NCBI GenBank assembly: GCA_052108535.1
Contig: JBQDZM010000008.1
Span: forward strand, 1-64,000
Origin: Galactobacter sp052108535
Lineage (GTDB): Bacteria; Actinomycetota; Actinomycetes; Actinomycetales; Micrococcaceae
Length of the DNA: 64,000 nucleotides
Direction of reading: 5' to 3'
This document shows positions 23,626 to 31,930 of this stretch, in pieces. A program made the translations under genes and the position numbers. The stretch's first letter is position 1. Every line of letters starts with the position of its first letter. The notes under the pieces are model-generated. The model was not told the origin of the DNA. It worked only from the letters and a program-made list of their open reading frames with translations, and made no database searches.

Positions 23626-25388
23626 CAGGTTCAGCTGAGACCGCCTTCGACGGCCCGTTGCCGATCGCGACCGGCCGCACTGTCGCACGCACCCTCTGGC
23701 GGATGCTCGCCGGGCGACGCCTGCGCCTGGTAGGGCTGCTGCTGCTCTTCTTGCTGGAGGCCGCGACCGCGGTGGTGTTCCCGCTCATCGTCGGAAGCCT
23801 CGTCGATGCCGTTGCTCACACCAGCGGGAGTGTGCCCGCATCGTTCTGGTGGCAGCTCGCCGCGCTCGCTGGCGCCGCGATCGCCGCCGGGATCCTCGCT
23901 TGGGCCGGCGCGATCGCCCTGGCGAGGCTCGCCGAGACCGTCATCGCGGAACTGCGCGAAAACTACGTCGCCGCCGCCCTGGGCCTGCCGCGCCGGGTGA
24001 TCGAGACCGCGGGCACCGGGGATGTCGTCACTCGCGCCTCCGACGACATCGCCCAAGCTGCCGAGACCCTCCCGAACGCCCTGCCACGCGTGGCGATCTC
24101 CGCGTTCACCATCGTCATCGTCGGGGTCAGCCTCACCGCCCTCGACCCCCGCTACCTCATCGGCTTCGCCCTCACCCTGCCGCTCTACGCACTCACCCTG
24201 CGCTGGTACCTGCGCACCGCACCGGCCGTGTACGCCGCCGACCGGGCCGCGGAATCCGTGCGCGGACAGCACATCCTCGGCACCCTCACCGAACTCCCCA
24301 CCGTCACCGCCCACCGCCTCGAACACCGCCAGCTCACCCGCATCCGCGACGCGGCCTGGCAGACCGTGCGGTGGGCGATGCGAACGCGCATCATTCAGAA
24401 CCGCCTCTTCGGCCGCGTCAACCTCACCGAAGCCATCGGCCTGTTTGCCGTGCTCGCCGTCGGTATCTGGCTCGCCTACACGGACTCAGCAACCCCCGGC
24501 GATGTCACCGCCGCAGCCCTCCTGTTCCTCCGCACCGTCGCACCCATCGCCGCACTGCTCTTCGTGATGGACGAACTGCAGTCCGCGCTCGCCGCCCTCG
24601 GCCGCATCATCGGCGTCATCGAACAGCCCGTCGAAGAAGCCGCCCCCAGGTCTACGGGTAGCAGCGATGGCAACGTCACACTCCACGATGTCTCGTTCAG
24701 CTACGACGGCAGCACCCCTGTGTTGCAGAACATCTCTCTCGCTATCGCTCCGGGAGAGTCCGTTGCGCTCGTCGGAGCCACCGGATCGGGGAAATCTACC
24801 CTCGCAGCCCTCATCGCGGGCATTCACCCACCAACGGCCGGACGCATCGATCGGTCCGTGCCCGCTGAGCAGATCGTGACCGTCACGCAGGAATCCCACG
24901 TCTTCACCGGCACCCTCGCCGAAAACCTCAGCCTCGCTGAGCCCACTGCTGACCATGACCTCCTGCGAGACGCCCTCACCGTCGTCGGCGCAAACCAGAT
25001 CCCGGCGCAACTGCCCGACGGACTCAGCACACTCGTCGGACACGGCGGGCACCCACTCACCGGGTCCGCCGCCAGCCATCTTGCTCTCGCCCGTGCCCTC
25101 CTCGCGAACCCTGCCCTCGTCGTCCTCGACGAAGCCACCGCGGATGCCGACACCGCAGACACCACCGCCCTCGACCACGCCACTCGCGCCCTCACCAAAG
25201 GGCGCACCGCGCTCGTCATCGCACACCGACTCTCCCAGGCAGCCAGCTGCGACCGCATCATCGTCATGGAACACGGCCGCATCATTGAGCAGGGCAACCA
25301 CGACGCCTTGCTGCTGACCAACGGCCCATACGCAACACTGTGGGCTGCTTGGAGCAGCGGAACAGAACGTGATGAGGGGGCCGTTTGA
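23622..25388 (+). CDS. ABC transporter half-molecule B (TMD-NBD, degenerate signature)
   Basis: 588 residues from GTG 23622, overlapping the previous stop. After six hydrophobic segments, the NBD has an intact Walker A (Gly-Ala-Thr-Gly-Ser-Gly-Lys-Ser-Thr, 385-393) and Walker B with catalytic Glu (Val-Val-Leu-Asp-Glu-Ala-Thr), but the signature is Leu-Thr-Gly-Ser-Ala (about 479-483). With half A it builds one consensus ATP site (B Walker A/B plus A signature) and one degenerate site, the pattern of asymmetric heterodimeric ABC transporters. It ends the operon; a strong hairpin follows at 25410-25442. Confidence 0.92.
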   Translation: MTGSAETAFDGPLPIATGRTVARTLWRMLAGRRLRLVGLLLLFLLEAATAVVFPLIVGSLVDAVAHTSGSVPASFWWQLAALAGAAIAAGILAWAGAIALARLAETVIAELRENYVAAALGLPRRVIETAGTGDVVTRASDDIAQAAETLPNALPRVAISAFTIVIVGVSLTALDPRYLIGFALTLPLYALTLRWYLRTAPAVYAADRAAESVRGQHILGTLTELPTVTAHRLEHRQLTRIRDAAWQTVRWAMRTRIIQNRLFGRVNLTEAIGLFAVLAVGIWLAYTDSATPGDVTAAALLFLRTVAPIAALLFVMDELQSALAALGRIIGVIEQPVEEAAPRSTGSSDGNVTLHDVSFSYDGSTPVLQNISLAIAPGESVALVGATGSGKSTLAALIAGIHPPTAGRIDRSVPAEQIVTVTQESHVFTGTLAENLSLAEPTADHDLLRDALTVVGANQIPAQLPDGLSTLVGHGGHPLTGSAASHLALARALLANPALVVLDEATADADTADTTALDHATRALTKGRTALVIAHRLSQAASCDRIIVMEHGRIIEQGNHDALLLTNGPYATLWAAWSSGTERDEGAV

Positions 25389-25409
25389 CGTGCGCTCTCA
25401 CCATCTGTC

Positions 25410-25442
25410 TTGAGTCGTCCGCGCATGTCGCGGACGACTCAA
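25410..25442 (+). terminator. 14-bp perfect stem-loop after the siderophore operon
   Basis: TTGAGTCGTCCGCG pairs perfectly with CGCGGACGACTCAA around the loop CATGT. No U-run follows on the plus strand. It ends the operon or acts as an operator for the AraC gene that starts 26 bp later. Confidence 0.65.
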
Positions 25443-25467
25443 TCATCAGCGCCCGCGGGAGCACCCC

Positions 25468-26385
25468 ATGAGCAAGGTCGGTGATCCTCCGCAACCGGGG
25501 CGGTTTCGTGAACTCGCACCGCTCTTGGGGCCGCTTGCAGTGGTCGAGTCCGTGCGCACGGAACCGGTGGAACCCGTCGCGTTCGCGCACGCGAAGATCA
25601 TCCACGTCATGGCAGGTACCAGCCGCGTCACGACCTCCACGGGCCAATGGCTGCTCAGCGCAGGCGATGTGTTCGTGCTGGGGTCTCGGGCATGGTGTCA
25701 AGCGAACCCGGAACCGCAGGTGCGGTGCTGGACTATCTACCTCGATCAGGAGTTCCTGCGCTGGCACATGATCTGGGTGCTGCCCGGCCCCGAGCGGGTA
25801 CTGCCCGGCCTGCACCCGGCGCAGTGGAACGGTGAAGCGATGGTGTTTCATGCCGGGCGGGAACGGCTGGCACGGTTGGAACCTGTGCTGCGGCGGATGA
25901 GCGTCATCCCGCATCAGGGCGGCTCGGAATCGATCGCACGGCTGATCACGCTATTCGCGCAGACCGCGGAGCAGATCGTTCCGGCATTGGTGACCGATCA
26001 AGATCCCCCAGTGCGAACCGCGAACGGGATGGTTGGACGGCTCTCGGTGCTCCCGGCACGTTCTGCGGTGTCGGATGCGGCGAATCTGATGCGGGCCGAC
26101 CTGGCGCGGCCGTGGACGACGGACGAGGTAGCGCGGGCGGTCGCGTTATCGAGGTCGCAGCTTTCACGATTGTTTACTGCCCGGTTCGGGCTCCCTCCCA
26201 AGCGATGGCTGATCGAGATCCGGCTCACCGAGTTCGCGCGACTGATCGAGGAAACGACACTGACGATCGACGCTGCGGCGCGGCGAGTGGGGTGGCAGGA
26301 TCGACGTGTCGCCGCCGCATGGTTTCATCACCGGTACGGAGTCTCACCGACCCAGTTTCGGAAGATCGCGCCACCGACCTGCTGA
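25468..26385 (+). CDS. AraC-family transcriptional regulator, second
   Basis: 305 residues. The N-terminal sensor half contains Leu-Ser-Ala-Gly-Asp-Val-Phe-Val-Leu-Gly-Ser and the C-terminal HTH_18 domain spans about 215-300 (Trp-Thr-Thr-Asp-Glu-Val-Ala-Arg-Ala-Val-Ala-Leu-Ser-Arg-Ser-Gln-Leu-Ser-Arg-Leu-Phe). ATG at 25468 lies 26 bp after the operon hairpin. Its TGA stop (26383-26385) is the first three bases of the IS3 end, so the native stop may have been further right and a few C-terminal residues may be lost. Role in siderophore gene control is inferred from position. Confidence 0.87.
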   Translation: MSKVGDPPQPGRFRELAPLLGPLAVVESVRTEPVEPVAFAHAKIIHVMAGTSRVTTSTGQWLLSAGDVFVLGSRAWCQANPEPQVRCWTIYLDQEFLRWHMIWVLPGPERVLPGLHPAQWNGEAMVFHAGRERLARLEPVLRRMSVIPHQGGSESIARLITLFAQTAEQIVPALVTDQDPPVRTANGMVGRLSVLPARSAVSDAANLMRADLARPWTTDEVARAVALSRSQLSRLFTARFGLPPKRWLIEIRLTEFARLIEETTLTIDAAARRVGWQDRRVAAAWFHHRYGVSPTQFRKIAPPTC

Positions 26386-26406
26386 ATCGGCCCGGGTTCT
26401 CTGCCG

Positions 26407-26637
26407 CTACTTTGTGGGTGCGGGCTCTCGGGTGAGGGCCTCGTAGTGGAGCGTCTCGAACTCTACCGGGGTGAGCATCCCGAGGGTCCCGTGGAGGCGC
26501 CTGTTGTTGTACCAGTCGACCCAGCCGGCGGTCGCGAACTCAACGTCCGATAGCGTCTTGAACGGCCCGCCGTGGAAGACGGTGGTGCGGATGCACTCGG
26601 TCTTGTACAGGCCGTTGACACTCTCCATCAGGGCGTT
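26407..26637 (-). pseudogene. IS3-family transposase OrfB copy 2, C-terminal fragment
   Basis: The fragment begins Asn-Ala-Leu-Met-Glu-Ser-Val-Asn-Gly-Leu-Tyr-Lys, carries the Trp-Tyr-Asn-Asn-Arg-Arg-Leu-His-Gly motif, and is cut off from the rest of OrfB by the IS110 element exactly before the Asn codon. Confidence 0.85.
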
Positions 26638-26653
26638 GATGCTCCTATAGTTG

Positions 26654-27724
26654 TCAACTCACGATTTCACCCGTTCTCGGGTCGGTCTTAACCAGGTGGT
26701 AGACCTCGCGGATCACGTAGCGTTTGAGGCAGCGGATGATGTCGCGTTTGCTCTTGCCCTCGGCGGTGCGTCGGGCGACGTAAGCAAGCGTGGGCTCGTG
26801 GAATCGCATCCTGACGATCACGGTTCGGTAGATCGCGGCGTTGAGCTGCCGGTGCCCGCCGTGGTTGATGCGGTGCTTCCCACTGGTCATTCCCGAGCCG
26901 GTCGGGACGGGGCTAATGCCGGCGAGTTTCGCGAACGCTGCCTCGCTTCTGATGCGTTCGGGATTGTCTCCGGCGACGATGAGGATCTCCGCTGCGGTAT
27001 CGACGCCGATCCCGAACTCGTCCAGCAGATGCGGGGCGCGCTGCACGACAAGCTGCTCGATCTGCGCCTCGAGCTCTTTGATCTCTTCGTTGAGGACGAT
27101 CCACCGCTTCGCGATCGACCTGAGCGCGTGGCGGTTCGCGTCCTCCGGTGTGTTGAGCCCGCGGGGGCGGAGTACGGCGCAGTGCCGGGCGATCATCTTC
27201 TGCGTCTTCCTGGCCGTCTCGCGTCGGAGATCCTCAGTGGCGTGGACGAGCATTGCCTTGAGGGTGACCATCGCGCCAGTGCGATCTTTCACCGCGGTAT
27301 CGTGCGCGACTTTCAACTGCCGGATCATCTCCACGACCCCGTCAGCGGTCTTCGGAACCGCGGTCGCGAACCCAGCGAGCACGGCCCGAGCGGCGTTCTC
27401 CGCATCGAGGGTGTCGGACTTCCCATTGAGCCTGCGTAGCCGGCGGTCAGGGCGTGAGACTTCGATGACCTTGTGTCCGTGGCGGCGGACGAACGACGTC
27501 AGCGCGGCCCCGTAGGAGCCGGTGCCCTCGACACCGAACGCAATGATCTTCCCGAACCCGCTCGCCCACTCCAATAACTGCCGGAACCCGGCCGTGTCGG
27601 TCGCGATTGTGAGGGTCGCGAGAATCCCTCCGACCGAGTCCATTACCGCGGCGACGTGAATGTGCTTGTGCGTGTCGACGCCGATGACGACATGCCCCGA
27701 ACGGGCAGGCGCGATCTCAGTCAT
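26654..27724 (-). CDS. IS110-family transposase, copy B
   Basis: The protein is identical to the copy at 7211-8281, with the same DEDD RuvC-like domain, coiled coil and C-terminal serine domain, and the same GGAG-preceded ATG. Both copies look functional. Being identical, the two elements provide about 1.35 kb of direct homology 19.4 kb apart, so recombination between them could delete the siderophore cargo. Confidence 0.93.
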   Translation of the reverse strand: MTEIAPARSGHVVIGVDTHKHIHVAAVMDSVGGILATLTIATDTAGFRQLLEWASGFGKIIAFGVEGTGSYGAALTSFVRRHGHKVIEVSRPDRRLRRLNGKSDTLDAENAARAVLAGFATAVPKTADGVVEMIRQLKVAHDTAVKDRTGAMVTLKAMLVHATEDLRRETARKTQKMIARHCAVLRPRGLNTPEDANRHALRSIAKRWIVLNEEIKELEAQIEQLVVQRAPHLLDEFGIGVDTAAEILIVAGDNPERIRSEAAFAKLAGISPVPTGSGMTSGKHRINHGGHRQLNAAIYRTVIVRMRFHEPTLAYVARRTAEGKSKRDIIRCLKRYVIREVYHLVKTDPRTGEIVS

Positions 27725-27782
27725 GTGTACTGTCTCCTTCACCGGTTAACGTGGTCAACACGCTGTCGCCGGCGGGTGGACA

Positions 27783-27943
27783 GGACTGTCACGGGGACGC
27801 TTTGACGATGTTGCTCCAGGCTCCTATCAGGTCACGCCCGATCCGGCGGCAGCGGTTACTGCGCGCCCGGCCGGAGGATCGACAGATCAACGCCAAGGCA
27901 CCCTGCGGGCCAATCGTAAGCAAGGGTCAGAACGCTCCGGCCA
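27783..27943 (-). ncRNA. Candidate IS110 bridge RNA, copy B
   Basis: Sequence as in copy A. Left-target guide at 27921-27913, right-target guide at 27894-27886 (GGCGTTGAT, identical to plus-strand 26632-26640, hence fully complementary to the right junction), left-donor guide at 27827-27820 and right-donor guide at 27791-27786. The left target here, AGCTTCGAC, pairs well only near the crossover. Ends are guessed. Confidence 0.58.
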
Positions 27944-27986
27944 GGACTACCTCATCCTTGCGGGATTCGGCAGAAACAGACTGACA

Positions 27987-28679
27987 GTCGAAGCTGTCGC
28001 CGACGGTTCCCGTCGAGGGGACGGCACCGAGTTCGACGATCCGGTCGGTGTAGACCATCGCGGTGTAGTTCGACCCGTGATCTGCATGATGGATCAGCCC
28101 GTCGAGGCGGCCTCCGGCGTGCCATGCGGCCATGTCGAGTGCCTGCATCGGCAGGATCTCCGACCGCAGCGTGGAGGCGACGTTCCACCCGACGATGCGC
28201 CTGGAGTAGACGTCGGTGACGAACGCGACGTAAGCGAACCCGGACCAGGTGGCGACGTAGGTCACGTCGCAGACCCAGAGGCGGCGAGGTGCTGGCGCGG
28301 TGAAGCGTCGGTTGACGAGATCGCTCGGCAGCGTCGCGGTCTTGTCGGAGCGTGTGGTGAACACTCTCTTCGACTTCTTCGCGCCACGGACCCCGGCCAG
28401 ACGCATGAGCCGTTCGGTCTGATCACGGCCGATCTCCCACCCTTGTCGACGCATCAGCGCATGCATCTTCCGTCGCCCGTAGACACCGTAGTTCTCCGCA
28501 TGCAGCCTGGCGACCTCCGGGACGAGCAACTCGTCTCGGAGGCGTCTGACCGATGGCAGACGTCGTTTCGCGGCGCGATATCCGCGCGAGGTGATGAACC
28601 CACGAACTGCCGCGCGCAGCACACGGCAGATGGCCTCGACCCCGAAGTGATCCCGATGCTTGTCGATGAAGCGGATCAT
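27987..28679 (-). pseudogene. IS3-family transposase OrfB copy 2, N-terminal part
   Basis: It begins Met-Ile-Arg-Phe-Ile-Asp-Lys-His-Arg-Asp-His-Phe-Gly-Val-Glu and has the HTH_21 Tyr-Gly-Val-Tyr-Gly-Arg-Arg-Lys segment and the integrase-core motifs Val-Cys-Asp-Val-Thr-Tyr and His-His-Ala-Asp-His-Gly-Ser-Asn-Tyr, ending at Gly-Asp-Ser-Phe-Asp where the IS110 element enters. It overlaps orfA by four bases. Confidence 0.87.
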
Positions 28680-28990
28680 CTCGTCGTGGGGCGGTCGAGT
28701 TCCTTGGCGAAAAACACACTCGCCGCCTTGAGGATCTCGTTGGCGCGCCTCAACTCGGCGACCTCGCGACGCAGCCGCGCGTTTTCCTCGGCAACGTCGC
28801 TGGACACCCCGGGCCGCTGGCCCGCGTCGACCTCGCGGCGGCGATGCCACACCCGCAACGTCTCCGCGCTCATGCCCAGCAGGCCAGCGACATGTCGAAC
28901 GGCGGTCATCAGGTTCGGATGATCCGGCTTTGCCTCATCGAGCATCCGCAGCGCACGCTCACGCATCTCGGGCGAGTACTTCTGATTCAT
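28676..28990 (-). CDS. IS3-family transposase OrfA, copy 2
   Basis: 104 residues: an N-terminal helix-turn-helix (Tyr-Ser-Pro-Glu-Met-Arg-Glu-Arg-Ala) and a coiled coil (Asn-Ala-Arg-Leu-Arg-Arg-Glu-Val-Ala-Glu-Leu-Arg-Arg-Ala-Asn-Glu-Ile-Leu-Lys) ending Ala-Ser-Val-Phe-Phe-Ala-Lys-Glu-Leu. ATG at 28990. The frame is intact but non-mobile without OrfB. Confidence 0.87.
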   Translation of the reverse strand: MNQKYSPEMRERALRMLDEAKPDHPNLMTAVRHVAGLLGMSAETLRVWHRRREVDAGQRPGVSSDVAEENARLRREVAELRRANEILKAASVFFAKELDRPTTR

Positions 28991-29058
28991 CGTGTTCCAT
29001 CCTTGCTTGAAGAACGGAACGAAAACCAGGCCGATTCACGGCACCAGGAGACGCACAC

Positions 29059-31563
29059 ATGACCAGCAGCCAGCCAACGTCGATCACAGTGCGCGGCGCT
29101 CGAGTCCACAATCTCAAGAACATCGATGTCGATGTTCCGATCGGCCGCCTCGTCGCAATCGCCGGTGTGTCCGGTTCGGGCAAGTCATCGCTTGCGCTCG
29201 GCGTTCTGTACGCGGAGGGGTCACGACGCTACATCGAAGCGCTATCGACGTACACGCGTCGACGGATGTCGCATGCCACCCGCGCGACGGTGGACTCCGT
29301 CCAGCATGTACCCGCTGCCCTGGCGCTGCGGCAACGGCTCGGCGTGCCGAGCGTTCGGTCCACGTTCGGGACATCGACCGAGTTGCTGAATGTGCTGCGT
29401 GTGATGTTCTCCCGCCTGGGTTCTCACCTGTGTCCGAACGGGCATCGCCTTGCTCCGACTATCGACGTCGCCGCCAACAAGGACCTGGTCTGCCCCGTGT
29501 GCGGCGCCATCTTCTACCCGCCCGGCGCCGAATCGCTCGCCTTCAACTCGGACGGCGCCTGCCCTGTCTGCACGGGAACGGGCACGGTGCGCGACATCGA
29601 CGATGACACCCTTGTCCCCGATCCCTCGAAGACGATCGACGGTGGAGCGGTGGCTCCGTGGGGCATGTTCGGGCTTTCCGTGATGCCACAGGTCGCCGCC
29701 GAGCTCGGTGTGCGCATCGACGTGCCCTACAGCGAGTTGACCGAGAAGGAACGGCTCATCGTCATGGATGGCCCCGCCGTGAAGCGGGAGATCCGAGTTC
29801 CGTCGAAAACGGGAAAGCTTTTCGACCTGAACTTCACCTACCGCAACGCCAGGCAGGCCGTGCGCGAGGCCATCGACAATGCGACCAGCGAAGCGGGACT
29901 CGTCCGCGTCAACCGGTTCATCACCACACACACCTGCCCGTCGTGCCACGGCACCCGACTGTCAAACCAGGCGCTCGGAAGCGAGGTCGACGGCATCAAC
30001 CTCGCTCACGCGACACAGAAGGACCTTGACGAGGTTCTCTCCTGGGTATTGACCATCCCGAGCACAGTCGACTCCGACCTGCAGCCGATGGCGTCACTCA
30101 TCGCCGACCAGTTCGCCGCGATGGGCCGGCGCCTGGTGCAATTGGGCCTCGGGTACCTCACCCTCGACCGCGCCAGTTCAACACTATCCACCGGGGAACG
30201 TCAGCGGGTACAACTCTCCCGGGCCGTGCGCAACGAAACCACCGGGGTCCTCTACGTCCTCGATGAACCGTCGATCGGCCTGCATCCGGCGAACATCGAC
30301 GGCCTCATCGGAGTAATGCGCGACCTCCTCGACGACGGAAACTCTGTCGTCCTGGTCGACCACGATGTCCAGGTGCTGCGTGAAGCGGACTGGATGATCG
30401 AGATCGGACCAGGCTCCGGTGCAACGGGAGGAACGGTCCTCGCACAGGGAACCATTCCACAGATCAGTGCCGATCCCGCCTCCCTGATCGGCGACTACCT
30501 CGCCGGACGCGCGGACATCATCATGAGGAACCGCGCCAGCGAGTCGGAGGTGTTCGCCGAGGGAACGGTGCGACTCGAAACATCTGCAGTGCACACCGTC
30601 CACGCCCTCGACGTCCGCATCCCGAAGGGGCGGCTCACCGCAGTGACCGGCATGTCGGGGTCGGGCAAGACCACGCTGGTACTCGACAGCCTCGTCCCCG
30701 CCATCGCCGCAGCCCACGGCGGCGATCCGATGCCCTCGCACGTCCGCAGCCTGGACGCTGCCGGCCTGGAAACCGCCAACGTTGTCGATGCCACCCCGAT
30801 CGGCACCAATGTGCGCTCCACCGTGGCAACCTACAGCGGCGTCCTTGACGAACTTCGTCGCGCTTTCGCAGACACCCCGGCCGCGCGTGGGAACGGCCTG
30901 GCACCTGCCGACTTCTCCTACAACACCGGCTCGCTCAGGTGCCCGCGATGCGAAGGCACCGGGCAGATCATGCTCGATGTCCAATTCCTCCCGGATGTCG
31001 GCATCCCCTGCCCAGACTGCAACGGCACCCGCTACCGACCCGACGCCGACGCCATCCGAATCTCCACCGCGCAGGGCGACCGGAGCCTGCCCGCGTTCCT
31101 CTCCACCCCCGTCGCGGACGCTGCCGACATGCTTGCCGACCGCCCCCGCGTGAAGAAGAAGCTCCAAACTCTCGTCACGCTCGGTCTCGGCTACTTGACC
31201 CTCGGCGAAGACACTCCGGCGCTGTCCGGCGGCGAGGCGCAGCGGCTCAAACTCGCAACCGAACTCGGCCGAAAGCACGCCGGGACCCTTTTCATCCTCG
31301 ACGAGCCCTCCGTCGGCCTGCACCCGCTGGATATCCGAGTGCTCCTTGGCGTTCTCGACCAGCTCCTGAAAACCGGTGCGACCGTGATCATCATCGAGCA
31401 CGACCTCGACATGATCGCCAACGCCGACTACGTGATCGACCTGGGCCCGGGCGGCGGTACGTCCGGCGGCCGCATCGTCGCCACCGGCCGCCCGGACGAG
31501 ATCGCGGAGAACCCCGAGAGCGTCACAGGACGCTACCTCGCCTCAGTACTTCGCCGGGAGTGA
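29059..31563 (+). CDS. UvrA2/DrrC-like ABC ATPase (excinuclease UvrA paralogue)
   Basis: 834 residues, shorter than UvrA (about 950), with two ABC modules: Walker A Gly-Val-Ser-Gly-Ser-Gly-Lys-Ser-Ser, signature Leu-Ser-Thr-Gly-Glu-Arg and Walker B Leu-Asp-Glu-Pro-Ser-Ile-Gly-Leu-His-Pro in the first; Gly-Met-Ser-Gly-Ser-Gly-Lys-Thr-Thr, Leu-Ser-Gly-Gly-Glu-Ala and Leu-Asp-Glu-Pro-Ser-Val-Gly in the second. Zinc-finger Cys pairs appear in both halves. The shortening is in the UvrB-interaction region, as in UvrA2/DrrC proteins linked to tolerance of DNA-damaging drugs. AGGAG precedes the ATG. Only 20 bp separate it from the IS3 end, so its original promoter (shared with the SnoaL gene at 6468) has been displaced. 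Confidence 0.9.
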   Translation: MTSSQPTSITVRGARVHNLKNIDVDVPIGRLVAIAGVSGSGKSSLALGVLYAEGSRRYIEALSTYTRRRMSHATRATVDSVQHVPAALALRQRLGVPSVRSTFGTSTELLNVLRVMFSRLGSHLCPNGHRLAPTIDVAANKDLVCPVCGAIFYPPGAESLAFNSDGACPVCTGTGTVRDIDDDTLVPDPSKTIDGGAVAPWGMFGLSVMPQVAAELGVRIDVPYSELTEKERLIVMDGPAVKREIRVPSKTGKLFDLNFTYRNARQAVREAIDNATSEAGLVRVNRFITTHTCPSCHGTRLSNQALGSEVDGINLAHATQKDLDEVLSWVLTIPSTVDSDLQPMASLIADQFAAMGRRLVQLGLGYLTLDRASSTLSTGERQRVQLSRAVRNETTGVLYVLDEPSIGLHPANIDGLIGVMRDLLDDGNSVVLVDHDVQVLREADWMIEIGPGSGATGGTVLAQGTIPQISADPASLIGDYLAGRADIIMRNRASESEVFAEGTVRLETSAVHTVHALDVRIPKGRLTAVTGMSGSGKTTLVLDSLVPAIAAAHGGDPMPSHVRSLDAAGLETANVVDATPIGTNVRSTVATYSGVLDELRRAFADTPAARGNGLAPADFSYNTGSLRCPRCEGTGQIMLDVQFLPDVGIPCPDCNGTRYRPDADAIRISTAQGDRSLPAFLSTPVADAADMLADRPRVKKKLQTLVTLGLGYLTLGEDTPALSGGEAQRLKLATELGRKHAGTLFILDEPSVGLHPLDIRVLLGVLDQLLKTGATVIIIEHDLDMIANADYVIDLGPGGGTSGGRIVATGRPDEIAENPESVTGRYLASVLRRE

Positions 31564-31930
31564 ATGACACGCCAATCACCTGCCACGCAACGCGTGAGCA
31601 CGAGCGCCAACGCCCGGCGTCGGGGGCTCGTGAATAGCGGTGATCAGCGACGCAGCACACACGACGTTCGGCCAATGGAGGTACGTGCCCGTGCAAGCGG
31701 CTTTGAGCACTCGTGCAGACCGGCGCGAGAACCAACGACTCACGCTAACCCATCGAATCGGTTGGGTAGCGCGCCTCAGAAAAGTACAGCTTTATGAGAC
31801 GTCAGAAGAGTGGTCCGATCGATGTGCTCTTCCTGCGCGGGAAGGCCCTCGCGTGTGTCTCGTGAAGTCGTCTTATCGGAGACTGCCTCAGGACCGTGCC
31901 TTCTATGGGTTTGTGAGTCATGCTTGAGGT
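31564..31930. other. 367-bp region upstream of the transposon resolvase
   Basis: No credible gene. Short inverted arms GTCTC/GAGAC (about 31858-31885) and CCTCA/TGAGG (about 31887-31929) lie just upstream of the resolvase gene and may be part of a res site. The left end of the transposon should be in this stretch, but I could not find a terminal repeat matching the right side. Confidence 0.4.

Larger units (their letters stand above)
26638..27986 (-). mobile_element. IS110-family element, copy B
   Basis: Same element as 7195-8543, with two base differences noticed at 27959 and 27967. It sits between the Asp and Asn codons of Phe-Asp-Asn in the IS3 transposase, the homologous site to copy A although the two IS3 elements differ in sequence. 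Confidence 0.85.
6939..29038. mobile_element. Composite transposon-like block carrying the siderophore genes
   Basis: The block is bounded by two IS3-family elements, both with transposase on the minus strand. The outer ends match each other over about 21 of 23 bases (TGAATCGGCCTG..TTTCGTTCC), and the 3 bp flanking the block are identical (CGG at 6936-6938 and 29039-29041), as for a target duplication. The inner IS ends match each other as a different variant. Deleting the block joins the SnoaL gene to the UvrA2-like gene with a complete ribosome binding site, which supports a single insertion event. Confidence 0.6.
26383..29038 (-). mobile_element. IS3-family element, copy 2, interrupted by an IS110-family element
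   Basis: The ends begin TGAATCGGCC (26383 and, reversed, 29038). orfA and orfB are on the minus strand; orfB is split by an IS110 element at the same codon pair as in copy 1. The proteins differ clearly from copy 1, so it is a different IS3 element, not a duplication. Net length is about 1.3 kb. Confidence 0.85.

Noticed and set aside
25410..25442. CRISPR-like or REP-like reading of the perfect stem-loop
   Set aside because: It occurs once only; a terminator or operator explains it. No CRISPR array was seen anywhere in the window.
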